Shown here: one piece after another, positions 17,314 to 24,931 of the stretch
Position numbering within the stretch: position 1 is the first letter of the stretch
Layout of the letters: the number at the start of each line of letters is the position of its first letter
Origin: Saprospirales bacterium
Lineage (GTDB): Bacteria; Bacteroidota; Bacteroidia; Chitinophagales; Saprospiraceae
Length of the DNA: 64,000 bases
Assembly (NCBI GenBank): GCA_016719895.1
Contig: JADJYG010000005.1
Location: 343,762 to 407,761 of the forward strand
Direction of reading: 5' to 3'
Notes under the pieces: generated by a model
Seen by the model: the letters and a program-made list of their open reading frames with translations, nothing else
What the model was told of the DNA's origin: nothing
Database searches by the model: none
Program-made: the position numbers and the translations under genes

Positions 17314-18327
17314 ATGCAAACAACAGAGCGTGCGGTTTTATTGTCAAAACTGGCCGATTTGAGGCCGGATCAGTTCGAACAGCTCGCTTTGGAAGTATTC
17401 CGGTACCAGGCTGCCGAAAATCCACTGTACGCGCGGTATCTCCAGCTTCTCCAACGGCCATCCGGCCCGGTGCAAACGCTGTCGGGCATTCCGTTTTTGC
17501 CGGTTTCTCTTTTTAAACGGCATACCATCCGAACAGGCTCCTGGCAACCGCGCCTGTTGTTTAGCAGCAGCAGCACGTCCGGCCAAACGCCATCCCGCCA
17601 CCTTGTTCGCGACCCAAATTTTTACCTCCAGAATTCCCGGCGCGGTTTTTCCCAGTTTTACGGGGATCCGTCCGAATGGTGCATCCTGGCACTATTGCCG
17701 GCATATCTCGAACGGCCGGGCTCTTCTCTGGTGGCAATGACGGATTTTTTTATCCGGCTTTCCAAATATCAGCAGAGCGGTTTTTTCCTGAATAATCTGG
17801 ATGAACTGGCTGGGCGTCTGGATACCTGCCGCTCCGGGCGCATACCGACCTTGCTCCTGGGAGTTAGCTACGCCTTGCTTGATCTGGCCGAACGGTTCCC
17901 AATGGACTTGAGCGGCCTGACCATAATGGAGACGGGCGGCATGAAGGGCCGCCGCCGCGAAATTACCCGGCAGGAGCTGCATTCGGCACTGTGCCAGGCG
18001 TTTCAAGTGCCGGGTATTCACTCGGAATATGGCATGACCGAATTGTTTTCGCAGGCATACCGGATACCCGGTTTATCAACAGATCATATTGCCCCATTCC
18101 GCCCAGCCCGTACTATGCGGGCGTACACCCGGGAGATTCACGATCCCTTTTGCCCGCTGGATTCGGGCCGTACCGGTGTGTTGCATTTTATCGACCTGGC
18201 TAACCTGGATACCTGTAGTTTTATAGCTTCGGAAGATGTGGGCAAAGCTTATGCCGACGGGGCTTTCGACGTTTTGGGCCGGTTGGATGCCGCGGAAATG
18301 CGGGGTTGTAACTTGATGGTTGAATAA
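17314..18327 (+). CDS. LuxE/PaaK-like acyl-protein synthetase family protein
   Basis: A 337-residue adenylate-forming-enzyme relative of the LuxE type. Visible features are the P-loop-like stretch FSSSSTSGQTPSRHLV (about 85-100), the conserved ETGGMKGRRREI and the EYGMTELFSQAY signature. LuxE proteins activate fatty acids for transfer; no luciferase partner is present. In Bacteroidota such genes often sit with polysaccharide or lipid biosynthesis genes, but no such context is seen here. Confidence 0.8.
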   Translation: MQTTERAVLLSKLADLRPDQFEQLALEVFRYQAAENPLYARYLQLLQRPSGPVQTLSGIPFLPVSLFKRHTIRTGSWQPRLLFSSSSTSGQTPSRHLVRDPNFYLQNSRRGFSQFYGDPSEWCILALLPAYLERPGSSLVAMTDFFIRLSKYQQSGFFLNNLDELAGRLDTCRSGRIPTLLLGVSYALLDLAERFPMDLSGLTIMETGGMKGRRREITRQELHSALCQAFQVPGIHSEYGMTELFSQAYRIPGLSTDHIAPFRPARTMRAYTREIHDPFCPLDSGRTGVLHFIDLANLDTCSFIASEDVGKAYADGAFDVLGRLDAAEMRGCNLMVE

Positions 18328-18374
18328 GAGTGCCTGCTTTTAACCGGCGTGCAGAAACATACAAACCAGTGCAG

Positions 18375-18890
18375 ATGAAAAAAATTGGCCTGCTTTCCGA
18401 CACGCACAGTATTCTGGATGAACGGATTTTCGGGCATTTTGCCGAATGCGACGAAGTGTGGCATGCGGGGGATTTCGGGTCCTTCGAAGTATTGGAAACG
18501 CTCCGGGCATTTAAACCCCTGCGCGGGGTATACGGAAATATTGACGATGTGCGAATTCAGTCTCAGATGCCCCTGGACTTGCGATTTGTTTGCGAAGACG
18601 TGCCCGTTTTCATGACGCATATTGGTGGATACCCCGGACGCTATCAGCCCCGGGTGCGCAAGATCCTGCAAGCAGATCCGCCGCGCAACGGCTTGTTTAT
18701 CTGCGGGCATTCCCATATATTGAAAGTTATGCCGGACAAGCAGATGGGTTTTCTGCACCTGAATCCAGGCGCCTGTGGAAATGAAGGCTGGCACCAGGTC
18801 AGGACCCTGATGCGTTTTGAATTGGCGGCCGGTTCGATACGCGAGTTGCAGGTGATCGAACTAGGGCCCCGGAGCAGGAAGTTGGAATAA
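18375..18890 (+). CDS. YfcE/MJ0936-type metallophosphoesterase
   Basis: About 171 residues from the ATG at 18375, which begins directly with MKKIGLLSDTHS. Metal-binding motifs are LSDTHS, WHAGDF, VYGNIDD and CGHSH. The family hydrolyses phosphodiesters; the physiological substrate is unknown. It follows the LuxE-like gene by 47 bases and may be co-transcribed. Confidence 0.9.
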   Translation: MKKIGLLSDTHSILDERIFGHFAECDEVWHAGDFGSFEVLETLRAFKPLRGVYGNIDDVRIQSQMPLDLRFVCEDVPVFMTHIGGYPGRYQPRVRKILQADPPRNGLFICGHSHILKVMPDKQMGFLHLNPGACGNEGWHQVRTLMRFELAAGSIRELQVIELGPRSRKLE

Positions 18891-18914
18891 ATTGCCTGAA
18901 AGCGCCTATTTTTG
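18882..18914 (+). promoter_or_regulatory. Promoter of tRNA-Arg
   Basis: TTG (18882-18884) and TATTTTTG (18907-18914) with a 22-base spacer, 33 bases upstream of the tRNA. It overlaps the end of the phosphoesterase gene. Confidence 0.6.
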
Positions 18915-18947
18915 CCACCGTGAAAATTAGTGGTGACACGATCCTAG

Positions 18948-19019
18948 GGTCCCGTAGTTCAATGGATAGAATAGAGGTTTCCTAAACCTTAGATATGGGT
19001 TCGATCCCCGTCGGGGCTA
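18948..19019 (+). tRNA. tRNA-Arg (anticodon CCT)
   Basis: A cloverleaf can be drawn by eye: acceptor GGTCCCG with CGGGGCT, TA spacer, D arm GTTC...GAAT, anticodon stem GAGGT/ACCTT with loop TTCCTAA (anticodon CCT at 18981-18983), short variable loop, T arm with TTCGATC. CCA is not encoded. Reads AGG arginine codons. Confidence 0.93.
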
Positions 19020-19028
19020 CACAAAAAA

Positions 19029-19074
19029 ACGCGGAGCAAGTATCCTCCTGGAAGGACTTGCTCCGCGTTTTTTT
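19029..19074. terminator. Terminator after tRNA-Arg, probably bidirectional
   Basis: A perfect 12-bp stem (19029-19040 with 19057-19068), followed by six T on the plus strand and preceded by seven A. It could therefore also end the convergent DUF1573 transcript. Confidence 0.85.
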
Positions 19075-19101
19075 CTACAGGATAAAAGGCGTGGAACGGA
19101 A

Positions 19102-19692
19102 TTATTTTTTCCCTTTTGATACGGGTTGTTCTTTTCCGCGTACTTCTCCCGTTATTTCAATATGCGAATCCGTAGGAGTGGTATTCGCTGTTACGGTTAC
19201 CTGTTTGCTTTGACGGCCGGGTTTGCCTTTGGTGTTAAACTCCACCGCGATTTCGCCTTTTCCACCCGGCGGCACGGGTTGTTTGGGCCAGGTTGGCACC
19301 GTGCAGCCGCAGGAGCCCTTGGCATTTGAAATGATCAGCGGCTCGCTGCCGGTGTTGGTGAACCGGAAAATGTGCTTCACCACGGTGCCTTCATCGGCCA
19401 TGCCGAAATCATAGGTGATTTCGTCGTATTTGATCGTTGTCGTGGGTACGTCAGCGCCCGGCGTGTTAACATTGGTGCCGGGGATATTGCCATTGCCCTG
19501 GTTCGTACGGTTAAAGTTTCCGCTGCGGAGTTGTCCTTCCGTATTGCCGGCCATTGCGGCGGCTGATTCGCGAATTTGAGCGCCTTCGGATGCGCCAAAC
19601 CAGTTTTTAATACCTCCGCCAAAAAGATTGGCAATCAGCAACAATGCCAGCAATGCCAGCAAACCGATTTGGACTTGTTTACTTCTTTCCAT
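19102..19692 (-). CDS. DUF1573 domain protein, membrane anchored
   Basis: A 196-residue protein: a membrane anchor at about 8-27, an Asn/Gly/Thr-rich linker, then one DUF1573 immunoglobulin-like domain (about 85-180) with the family features YDFG, FTNTGSEPLII and SCGCTVPTWPKQPVPPG. Widespread in Bacteroidota; function unknown. Lysine-rich C terminus. Confidence 0.88.
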   Translation of the reverse strand: MERSKQVQIGLLALLALLLIANLFGGGIKNWFGASEGAQIRESAAAMAGNTEGQLRSGNFNRTNQGNGNIPGTNVNTPGADVPTTTIKYDEITYDFGMADEGTVVKHIFRFTNTGSEPLIISNAKGSCGCTVPTWPKQPVPPGGKGEIAVEFNTKGKPGRQSKQVTVTANTTPTDSHIEITGEVRGKEQPVSKGKK

Positions 19693-19752
19693 TGCTTATC
19701 CGGATATTTTTAGTGAATAGATGGATGAATATGAACTTGCAAAAAAGCGCTG

Positions 19753-19760
19753 CAAAAATA
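19753..19760 (-). promoter_or_regulatory. -7 box upstream of the DUF1573 gene (TATTTTTG)
   Basis: Exact consensus on the minus strand, 60 bases upstream of the start. A possible TTG -33 lies 23 bases further upstream. Confidence 0.45.
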
Positions 19761-19853
19761 CGTCTTCTTCAAACGCTTGTGGGCAACTGCAAATTTTGTT
19801 TGCAAATGATTAACACCCAATCCAGCCTGCCTTCGACGCTTTTTTATCCCGGG

Positions 19854-19901
19854 AAAAAACTGCGTTGCCGCGGCATAGACTCCGTACCGGCAGCAACGCA
19901 G
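19854..19901 (-). terminator. Terminator of the outer-membrane barrel gene
   Basis: On the minus strand a 9-bp outer stem (19860-19868 with 19893-19901) with further pairing inside is followed by six T, starting 31 bases after the stop at 19933. Confidence 0.75.
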
Positions 19902-19932
19902 GAAATATTATTGGTTCGGGCCACTCGGCTGG

Positions 19933-20478
19933 TTAGTTACCGCCGCCGATAAAGGCGACGACACCGAGGTTGAGGCCAAATGTGCCAGTGCCTTCCTCCG
20001 CGTCCGAAATCTTGAAGTTGTCGTATCCAAGGGCAGCTTCGATGGCGACATGATTGTTGATAAAGAAATCGACGCCAAGTGCTGCACCGAACCCGATGCC
20101 GGATTGGGCGTCTTGCTCATCGAATTTGACACTTGCCCACCGGAATGTCCCATGGCCGAATGCGCGGATATTGCCGCTGCCGTTGATGTAGTACCGGACC
20201 ATCGGGGCAAAGCCGAAAGAGGTCGCTTTGTCCTCTTCGTTCAGGAACTCGGCTTTTGAAAAACCGATGCCAATTTCACCGCCAACGGCAAGTTGATCGA
20301 TAATAAAGACCGCGAGCATGGGCGCAAAGGTAATATCCGTCGATTTAAGTTCTCCTTGTTTAGACGAACTGAAGCCGGCGGTGCCGCCAATCAGCATGGA
20401 GCCTTTTTCCGTTTGAGCGGAAAGGGAGATCCAGGAGAAGCAAAGTAATACAATGGTAAATAAAGTAGAGGTCTTCAT
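19933..20478 (-). CDS. Outer-membrane beta-barrel protein
   Basis: Starting at the Met at 20478 gives a signal peptide (MKTSTLFTIVLLCFSWISLSAQ) and a mature protein of about 160 residues with alternating beta strands of the OmpA/OmpW-like eight-stranded porin type, ending FGLNLGVVAFIGGGN. The frame extends upstream to 20643 but that part is non-coding in character. Function unknown, probably structural. Upstream lie two palindromic elements. Confidence 0.8.
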   Translation of the reverse strand: MKTSTLFTIVLLCFSWISLSAQTEKGSMLIGGTAGFSSSKQGELKSTDITFAPMLAVFIIDQLAVGGEIGIGFSKAEFLNEEDKATSFGFAPMVRYYINGSGNIRAFGHGTFRWASVKFDEQDAQSGIGFGAALGVDFFINNHVAIEAALGYDNFKISDAEEGTGTFGLNLGVVAFIGGGN

Positions 20479-20579
20479 AATAGAGTAGTTTAGATAAAAA
20501 TAAAGCAAATAAAGCAAATAAAGCCATGCGGAGCCATGGTTCCCTGCTTCTTGATGGAGATAAAAATACTTTGTTTCAG

Positions 20580-20745
20580 TAAGAGCGTGTCTAAATTTTG
20601 GTGCCGGAGCGAAAGTGAGCAAATTTTGTTTCAGACGAGGCAAAATTTGCAGGCATAGCCGGGCGCCTATGGCGAAAATTTTAACGAAGTATGAAACAAA
20701 ATTGGCCGCTTGCAGCCTGGTGACCGAAATTTAGACGCGCTCTAA
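20580..20745. repeat. MITE-like palindromic element flanked by TAA
   Basis: From 20583 to 20742 the sequence is one long imperfect palindrome of 160 bp. The ends GAGCGTGTCTAAATTTTGG and GAGCGCGTCTAAATTTCGG (the latter read on the minus strand) differ at two positions. Inner arms also pair (AATTTTGTTTCA with TGAAACAAAATT) and the centre is a further palindrome. TAA stands directly outside both ends (20580-20582 and 20743-20745), like a target duplication. No open frame inside. Probably a non-autonomous IS derivative. Confidence 0.7.
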
Positions 20746-20767
20746 ATCCCCAATGCCTGTAAGGAAT

Positions 20768-20892
20768 TATACCCAGCGGAAAGTGGTTTGCGAAAAAGTG
20801 GAAGCAATTGGTCTATTGTCGGCGTGACTCGCAGTCACGCCGACAATGTGCGCGGGATCAGCACTTTCGCAAAGCACTTTCCGCCGGGTATA
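20768..20892. repeat. Nested inverted-repeat element, 125 bp
   Basis: Outer arms of about 31 bases (20768-20800 and 20862-20892) pair with few mismatches. In the middle a perfect 15-bp inverted repeat (20815-20829 and 20833-20847) encloses a 3-base loop. It lies between the stop of the ArnT-like gene (20907) and the first MITE-like element. It could be a transposon-derived hairpin or a strong transcript 3' end. The gap 20479-20906 holds these two elements and a short A-rich stretch with 'aaataaagc' repeats at 20500-20525. Confidence 0.65.
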
Positions 20893-20906
20893 TATTCGGT
20901 ACGGCC

Positions 20907-22589
20907 TTATTTATTTGTTTTTTCAAAATATATTATCCCGTCTTTCCGAAACAATTCGCGGCAGCCGGGAAGTGCCTGCAACGCCTTCGCACCGGGCGCC
21001 CGCGCTACAAAATACATCTTTTTTTCCAATTGGCCGTGCGGCAGCCCGGGCACGCCATCAGGGCTGTAATTCGCGCTAAAAGGTTGTTTTTGGGCATAAA
21101 ATAAATGCGCATAGCTTTTGAACCCGACCGGATTGATAGAACAGTTTTCCCCGGCCTTACTTTCATAAAATTCGATATTCGAATTTTGAATGTATTGTTC
21201 GAAATTCCGGATACAAAACAACAGCGTGAAGGCCACGAAAACCGTACCGCCCGCATACACCGTCTGCGCTGCCCACCAGGCTTGGCTTTTTCGCCAGAAC
21301 AGCCAACCGGCAACAATTGCCACGATCAACAAAAGCCCTGGCAACCCCTGCCACCAGTACCACTCGATTTTCATATCCAATTTAGCCTGTAAGAAGGGAT
21401 TACCGGCAAAAAAGGGTTTCAAATTTTCACTATACCAGCCTGCCATTGGCAGGAGCATTTCTAATAATCCGAGCAGAAAGCCCACTACAGGCAACAGAAT
21501 GCCTACGATCCGGGGCTTCACGTCCCAGCGTATGGCCCGCCACAGGGTAAGGCTGCCCAGATACGTCAGCGGAAAGTAGGCCAGGGAAGAATAATACACG
21601 ATTTTAGTCTGGAAAATGGAAAACAACACCAAAACTACCCAAAAAAGTAATTGCATCCAGGTGCTCATGTCCGAACGCTTGCAACTGGCCAGAGTGTCGG
21701 ACTCCAGCACTTCATCTTCAGACTGCCGGTCTCCCCAAAGATTAGGCAAAGCAAATAGAGAGGCTGGAAAGCACCCCAGCAATAACGCCAACGCCTGAAA
21801 CCCGAAAAAGCCGCTATAGCCAGCTCCCGGCGCCGACAGCAACCGGAGTTGATGCGCCAGGAATTGCTGAACAAATGCCGGTCCATGCCAATACGTTTCC
21901 ACCCCAAACCACAACAGCGGCACCGAAAAAGCTGCTACCGAAAAAAGGAGCAGGTGTTTAAAAAAAACCTTGTTATGAAACCGGTAGCGCGCCCAGTATA
22001 GCACCAGGGTGAGCATGACAAGCAGAAAGGCCAGGGGGCCCTTTGTCAGAACAGCCAAGCCGATCAACCAGCCACCCAACAACAAGTACCGGTAACGTTG
22101 CCAAAAATTGCGTCCCTCAAAACGGGTAAAAAACAGCCATCTGAATTCGATAAAGCCATATAACCCTCCAAAAACCAGCAGATTAAACCAAGGGTCTGAA
22201 ATTCCGCTGCGAAAATATAAATGGGGAAGAAAACTCCCCAGCCACGCCAATACCCAAAGCCAGCCAAACACCCGGTCGTGCAGCCGGCGGCCTAAATGAT
22301 ACACCAGCATCAGGGTTAGTACGCCGCCTATTGCATTCGGAAACCGCGCTGCAAATTCACTCACGCCAAAAATGCGCATCGACAAAGCCTGCAGCCAAAG
22401 GAAAAAAGGAGGCATCTCCCAATACGGCTCAAAATCAATTTGTGGCCGCGTGAAATCGCCGGTGATTAACATCTCGCGGGCACACTCGGCAAAATTTATT
22501 TCGTCCCAGTCAAATAAATGTACACCCCCGAGGAAGGGAACAAAAAAAAGCAAGGCCAATCCCGCCACTCGAAGGTAATCAAGCCGCAT
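20907..22589 (-). CDS. ArnT/PMT-like glycosyltransferase (GT39-type, membrane)
   Basis: A 560-residue polytopic protein with about 11-12 membrane helices. The first periplasmic loop carries the catalytic-type Asp-Glu (FDWDEINFAECAREM), followed by WEMPPFFLWLQAL, as in GT-C enzymes that take sugars from polyprenyl phosphate. A soluble C-terminal domain follows. The substrate is not predictable; related proteins glycosylate lipids or proteins. Confidence 0.85.
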   Translation of the reverse strand: MRLDYLRVAGLALLFFVPFLGGVHLFDWDEINFAECAREMLITGDFTRPQIDFEPYWEMPPFFLWLQALSMRIFGVSEFAARFPNAIGGVLTLMLVYHLGRRLHDRVFGWLWVLAWLGSFLPHLYFRSGISDPWFNLLVFGGLYGFIEFRWLFFTRFEGRNFWQRYRYLLLGGWLIGLAVLTKGPLAFLLVMLTLVLYWARYRFHNKVFFKHLLLFSVAAFSVPLLWFGVETYWHGPAFVQQFLAHQLRLLSAPGAGYSGFFGFQALALLLGCFPASLFALPNLWGDRQSEDEVLESDTLASCKRSDMSTWMQLLFWVVLVLFSIFQTKIVYYSSLAYFPLTYLGSLTLWRAIRWDVKPRIVGILLPVVGFLLGLLEMLLPMAGWYSENLKPFFAGNPFLQAKLDMKIEWYWWQGLPGLLLIVAIVAGWLFWRKSQAWWAAQTVYAGGTVFVAFTLLFCIRNFEQYIQNSNIEFYESKAGENCSINPVGFKSYAHLFYAQKQPFSANYSPDGVPGLPHGQLEKKMYFVARAPGAKALQALPGCRELFRKDGIIYFEKTNK

Positions 22590-22654
22590 ATTTCCAGAAT
22601 TTCAGCTGGTAACAATCCCAACTTGTCAAACAACACCAGAGTATAGCATCCTGT

Positions 22655-23890
22655 TCACCGGCGTTCGCTGAGCGACTCACCAATCCGGTGTAACGCCAGT
22701 ATGGTCAGGCAAATAGCCAAACCCGGCGGCACACTGATCCACCAGAGCTGTGGACTGCTCCGTGCATTGCGCAACAGGCTCCCCCATGTGGCGCCCTGCA
22801 AGCCGGCATCGCCATAGCCTAAAAAAGACAGGGACGCCTCCAACAGAATGGCTCCAGCCACGCCAAACGCCAATATTGTGTAGGCCGGGCGCAAAGCATT
22901 GGGAAGGGCATGCCGGTATAAAATACGCCATTCCGTTAAGCCCATACCCCGCGCTGCAGTGATATACTCCATCTCCCGGATACGGAGCAGCTCCGCGCGA
23001 ATAAATAAGGCTACCCCCGGCCAACTGAAGGCCCCAATTAAAATAGTCATTGCCCAAAGGGTTTGGGTTTGGTCTTGTAACATGGCTGCAAATGCAACGA
23101 TCGCTACCAAACCAGGAACCGATGTAAAAACTTCTGCCAGACGCATAATCAACAAATCGGCCGGGAAAAGAACGGTTTTGGAAAAAAAAGGGATGAACTG
23201 AAGGGCTTTGCCGGTGCGGAAAAAAAGCACAGCCAGGCCTGCAAAAACAAATACAGGCATAAATACGGACCACACCGCGCCATCCCTGACAACGGCCCAA
23301 TGCCGGATCGTCGAGGCATAAAACCAGGCAAAGGGCAAGCCAAGGAGAAAGGTTATGATTTGGCCCCGGCGCACCCGTAGCCGGTTGTCGCCCCAGAATC
23401 CGGCGAATGCACCCAAAGTCAGCCCGATGGCAAAGGCGATACCCGTTGCCATGGCGCCCGTAAATACAGCAATCCGCGCGCCACTGATCACCCCGGCTGC
23501 AACGTCGTAGCCGGTTACATCCGTGCCTAACCAATGCCGGAACCGGCGCTCCGATCCCGGATGTACGGTACCCGGACAGGCCTGGAGCAGGGTGGTGTCC
23601 GGACTCATCGGGCGCTCGCCGGCGTTAAAAGGGACCGGAGCAAACACAGCAAATTCATACTCGAACCGGCGCCATAAAAAGCCCTGTTGAATCGAGTCTA
23701 ATACCGGTTGGCCGTATGGCAGGGCCGGGTCTTTCCAGAATGCGCGCAGGCCCGGAAAGTAGGATTTTCCATCAATCCGGCAATACAACGGCCTGCCATT
23801 GGCGAGGATATCCCGGCCGATTGCGAAAAAAAGGACTGTGCCAAGCACCCAAAGCGCCGGCCGGAGCTGTTTATTTTTCCACCATTGCAT
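22655..23890 (-). CDS. ABC transporter permease, DppC/OppC type
   Basis: Begins at the ATG at 23890, inside the end of the upstream kinase gene (20-base overlap), giving 411 residues. N-terminal membrane helix, periplasmic insertion (about 35-130), then the binding-protein-dependent transport inner membrane domain. The EAA loop is recognisable (EYITAARGMGLTEWRILYRH) as is the C-terminal SFLGYGDAGLQGATWG typical of DppC. The partner permease, ATPases and binding protein are not nearby, as is common in Bacteroidota. Substrate probably peptides or a similar solute (inference). Confidence 0.88.
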   Translation of the reverse strand: MQWWKNKQLRPALWVLGTVLFFAIGRDILANGRPLYCRIDGKSYFPGLRAFWKDPALPYGQPVLDSIQQGFLWRRFEYEFAVFAPVPFNAGERPMSPDTTLLQACPGTVHPGSERRFRHWLGTDVTGYDVAAGVISGARIAVFTGAMATGIAFAIGLTLGAFAGFWGDNRLRVRRGQIITFLLGLPFAWFYASTIRHWAVVRDGAVWSVFMPVFVFAGLAVLFFRTGKALQFIPFFSKTVLFPADLLIMRLAEVFTSVPGLVAIVAFAAMLQDQTQTLWAMTILIGAFSWPGVALFIRAELLRIREMEYITAARGMGLTEWRILYRHALPNALRPAYTILAFGVAGAILLEASLSFLGYGDAGLQGATWGSLLRNARSSPQLWWISVPPGLAICLTILALHRIGESLSERR

Positions 23891-24773
23891 GTTGTTCGAA
23901 AGGGAAAACCACTTCGTAATTGCCCAAATAGGCTTGTACGGCGGCCTTATTTTTTGCAAAACCCAACATATAACCGCCACCGCCTGCGCCACAAATTTTC
24001 AGGAACGCCTGCCCACCGCTTAAACAACCGGACCATATCCCACGCAGGTGTCCTGGAATCATTGGCTGAAAATGCATCAGTTGGAAGAGCGAAACCTGGT
24101 GCAGGGCTTGCCAAAAAACCGGGTCATCGCCCGTTTCCCACGCGTTTAGCAGCGTCTGGTGGGCTGGATAATAATCGGACTCCAATCGGCCGGCGAACGC
24201 CGGATGTTCGCTCTGATCCAAAAACCACGCTACCAAAGGCCCGGTTTGCCGGGGCGCCTTTGTGTCCAGTAAAAATACAACCGGCGCGGCGCCGGTCCAC
24301 ACCGGCGCTTGAAAAAAAACGACTTCCTGCCGGTTGTTGATCCATAACGGCCGGTTCAGGTAACTGGTCAACGGATCGATGCCGGAACTTTTCCCGTGGA
24401 AATAACTTTCCATGCCGGAAAAAATGGCTTGCAAGACATTCGCCTCCGGAGATTTCCGGACAGCGTAGCGGTCGTAAACGCCTGCGCACAGCGCTCCGGA
24501 ACTACCCAGTCCGTATCCGACGGGAATATTCGATTCAAAAAACAAGCCGGCTGCCACCTCCTTGGCAAAGCGGCCGGTATCCAGGGCGTCCAGGGCAGCC
24601 AAAGCGGCGCTGCGGGCAAAGGCCAGTAACGCATCGGCCCGGGGCGCAGGTTCGCCAACGGCGGAATGCGCCCACCATCCGCTGAAAGCCGGCACCGGAG
24701 TGGCGAGCGCGCGTTGTCCCAACAGCAGGATGTACTCGCCGAACAACAATATTTTGGAAGGGTAACGCCGCAT
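23871..24773 (-). CDS. GHMP kinase, mevalonate-kinase-like
   Basis: A 300-residue GHMP-superfamily kinase. Visible are the N-terminal SKILLFGEYILL, the ATP-binding PVGYGLGSSGALCAG (motif 2) and C-terminal CGAGGGGYMLGFA (motif 3). The FGEY start and the SSGID element are typical of mevalonate kinase. The mevalonate route is used by some Bacteroidota, so isoprenoid synthesis is plausible. Overlaps the permease gene by 20 bases. Confidence 0.8.
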   Translation of the reverse strand: MRRYPSKILLFGEYILLLGQRALATPVPAFSGWWAHSAVGEPAPRADALLAFARSAALAALDALDTGRFAKEVAAGLFFESNIPVGYGLGSSGALCAGVYDRYAVRKSPEANVLQAIFSGMESYFHGKSSGIDPLTSYLNRPLWINNRQEVVFFQAPVWTGAAPVVFLLDTKAPRQTGPLVAWFLDQSEHPAFAGRLESDYYPAHQTLLNAWETGDDPVFWQALHQVSLFQLMHFQPMIPGHLRGIWSGCLSGGQAFLKICGAGGGGYMLGFAKNKAAVQAYLGNYEVVFPFEQHAMVEK

Positions 24774-24931
24774 AAACGGCTTAAAGGTCGCTGCTCCTGC
24801 TCAATTTTTCTAGCCAGGAGTCATGCCAAATTATTCAGGCGCACCGGCCGGCCATTGGCATACGCCCGGCAGCGCTGTTTTTCATCCTTCCCGGCGCCAC
24901 CCTTCCTTAGCTTTACCGCGCTGCTGCCCAC

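Noticed and set aside
18948..19074. tRNA-Arg as an integration (att) site
   Set aside because: No repeated copy of the tRNA 3' end and no integrase gene were seen nearby. The following hairpin is an ordinary terminator.
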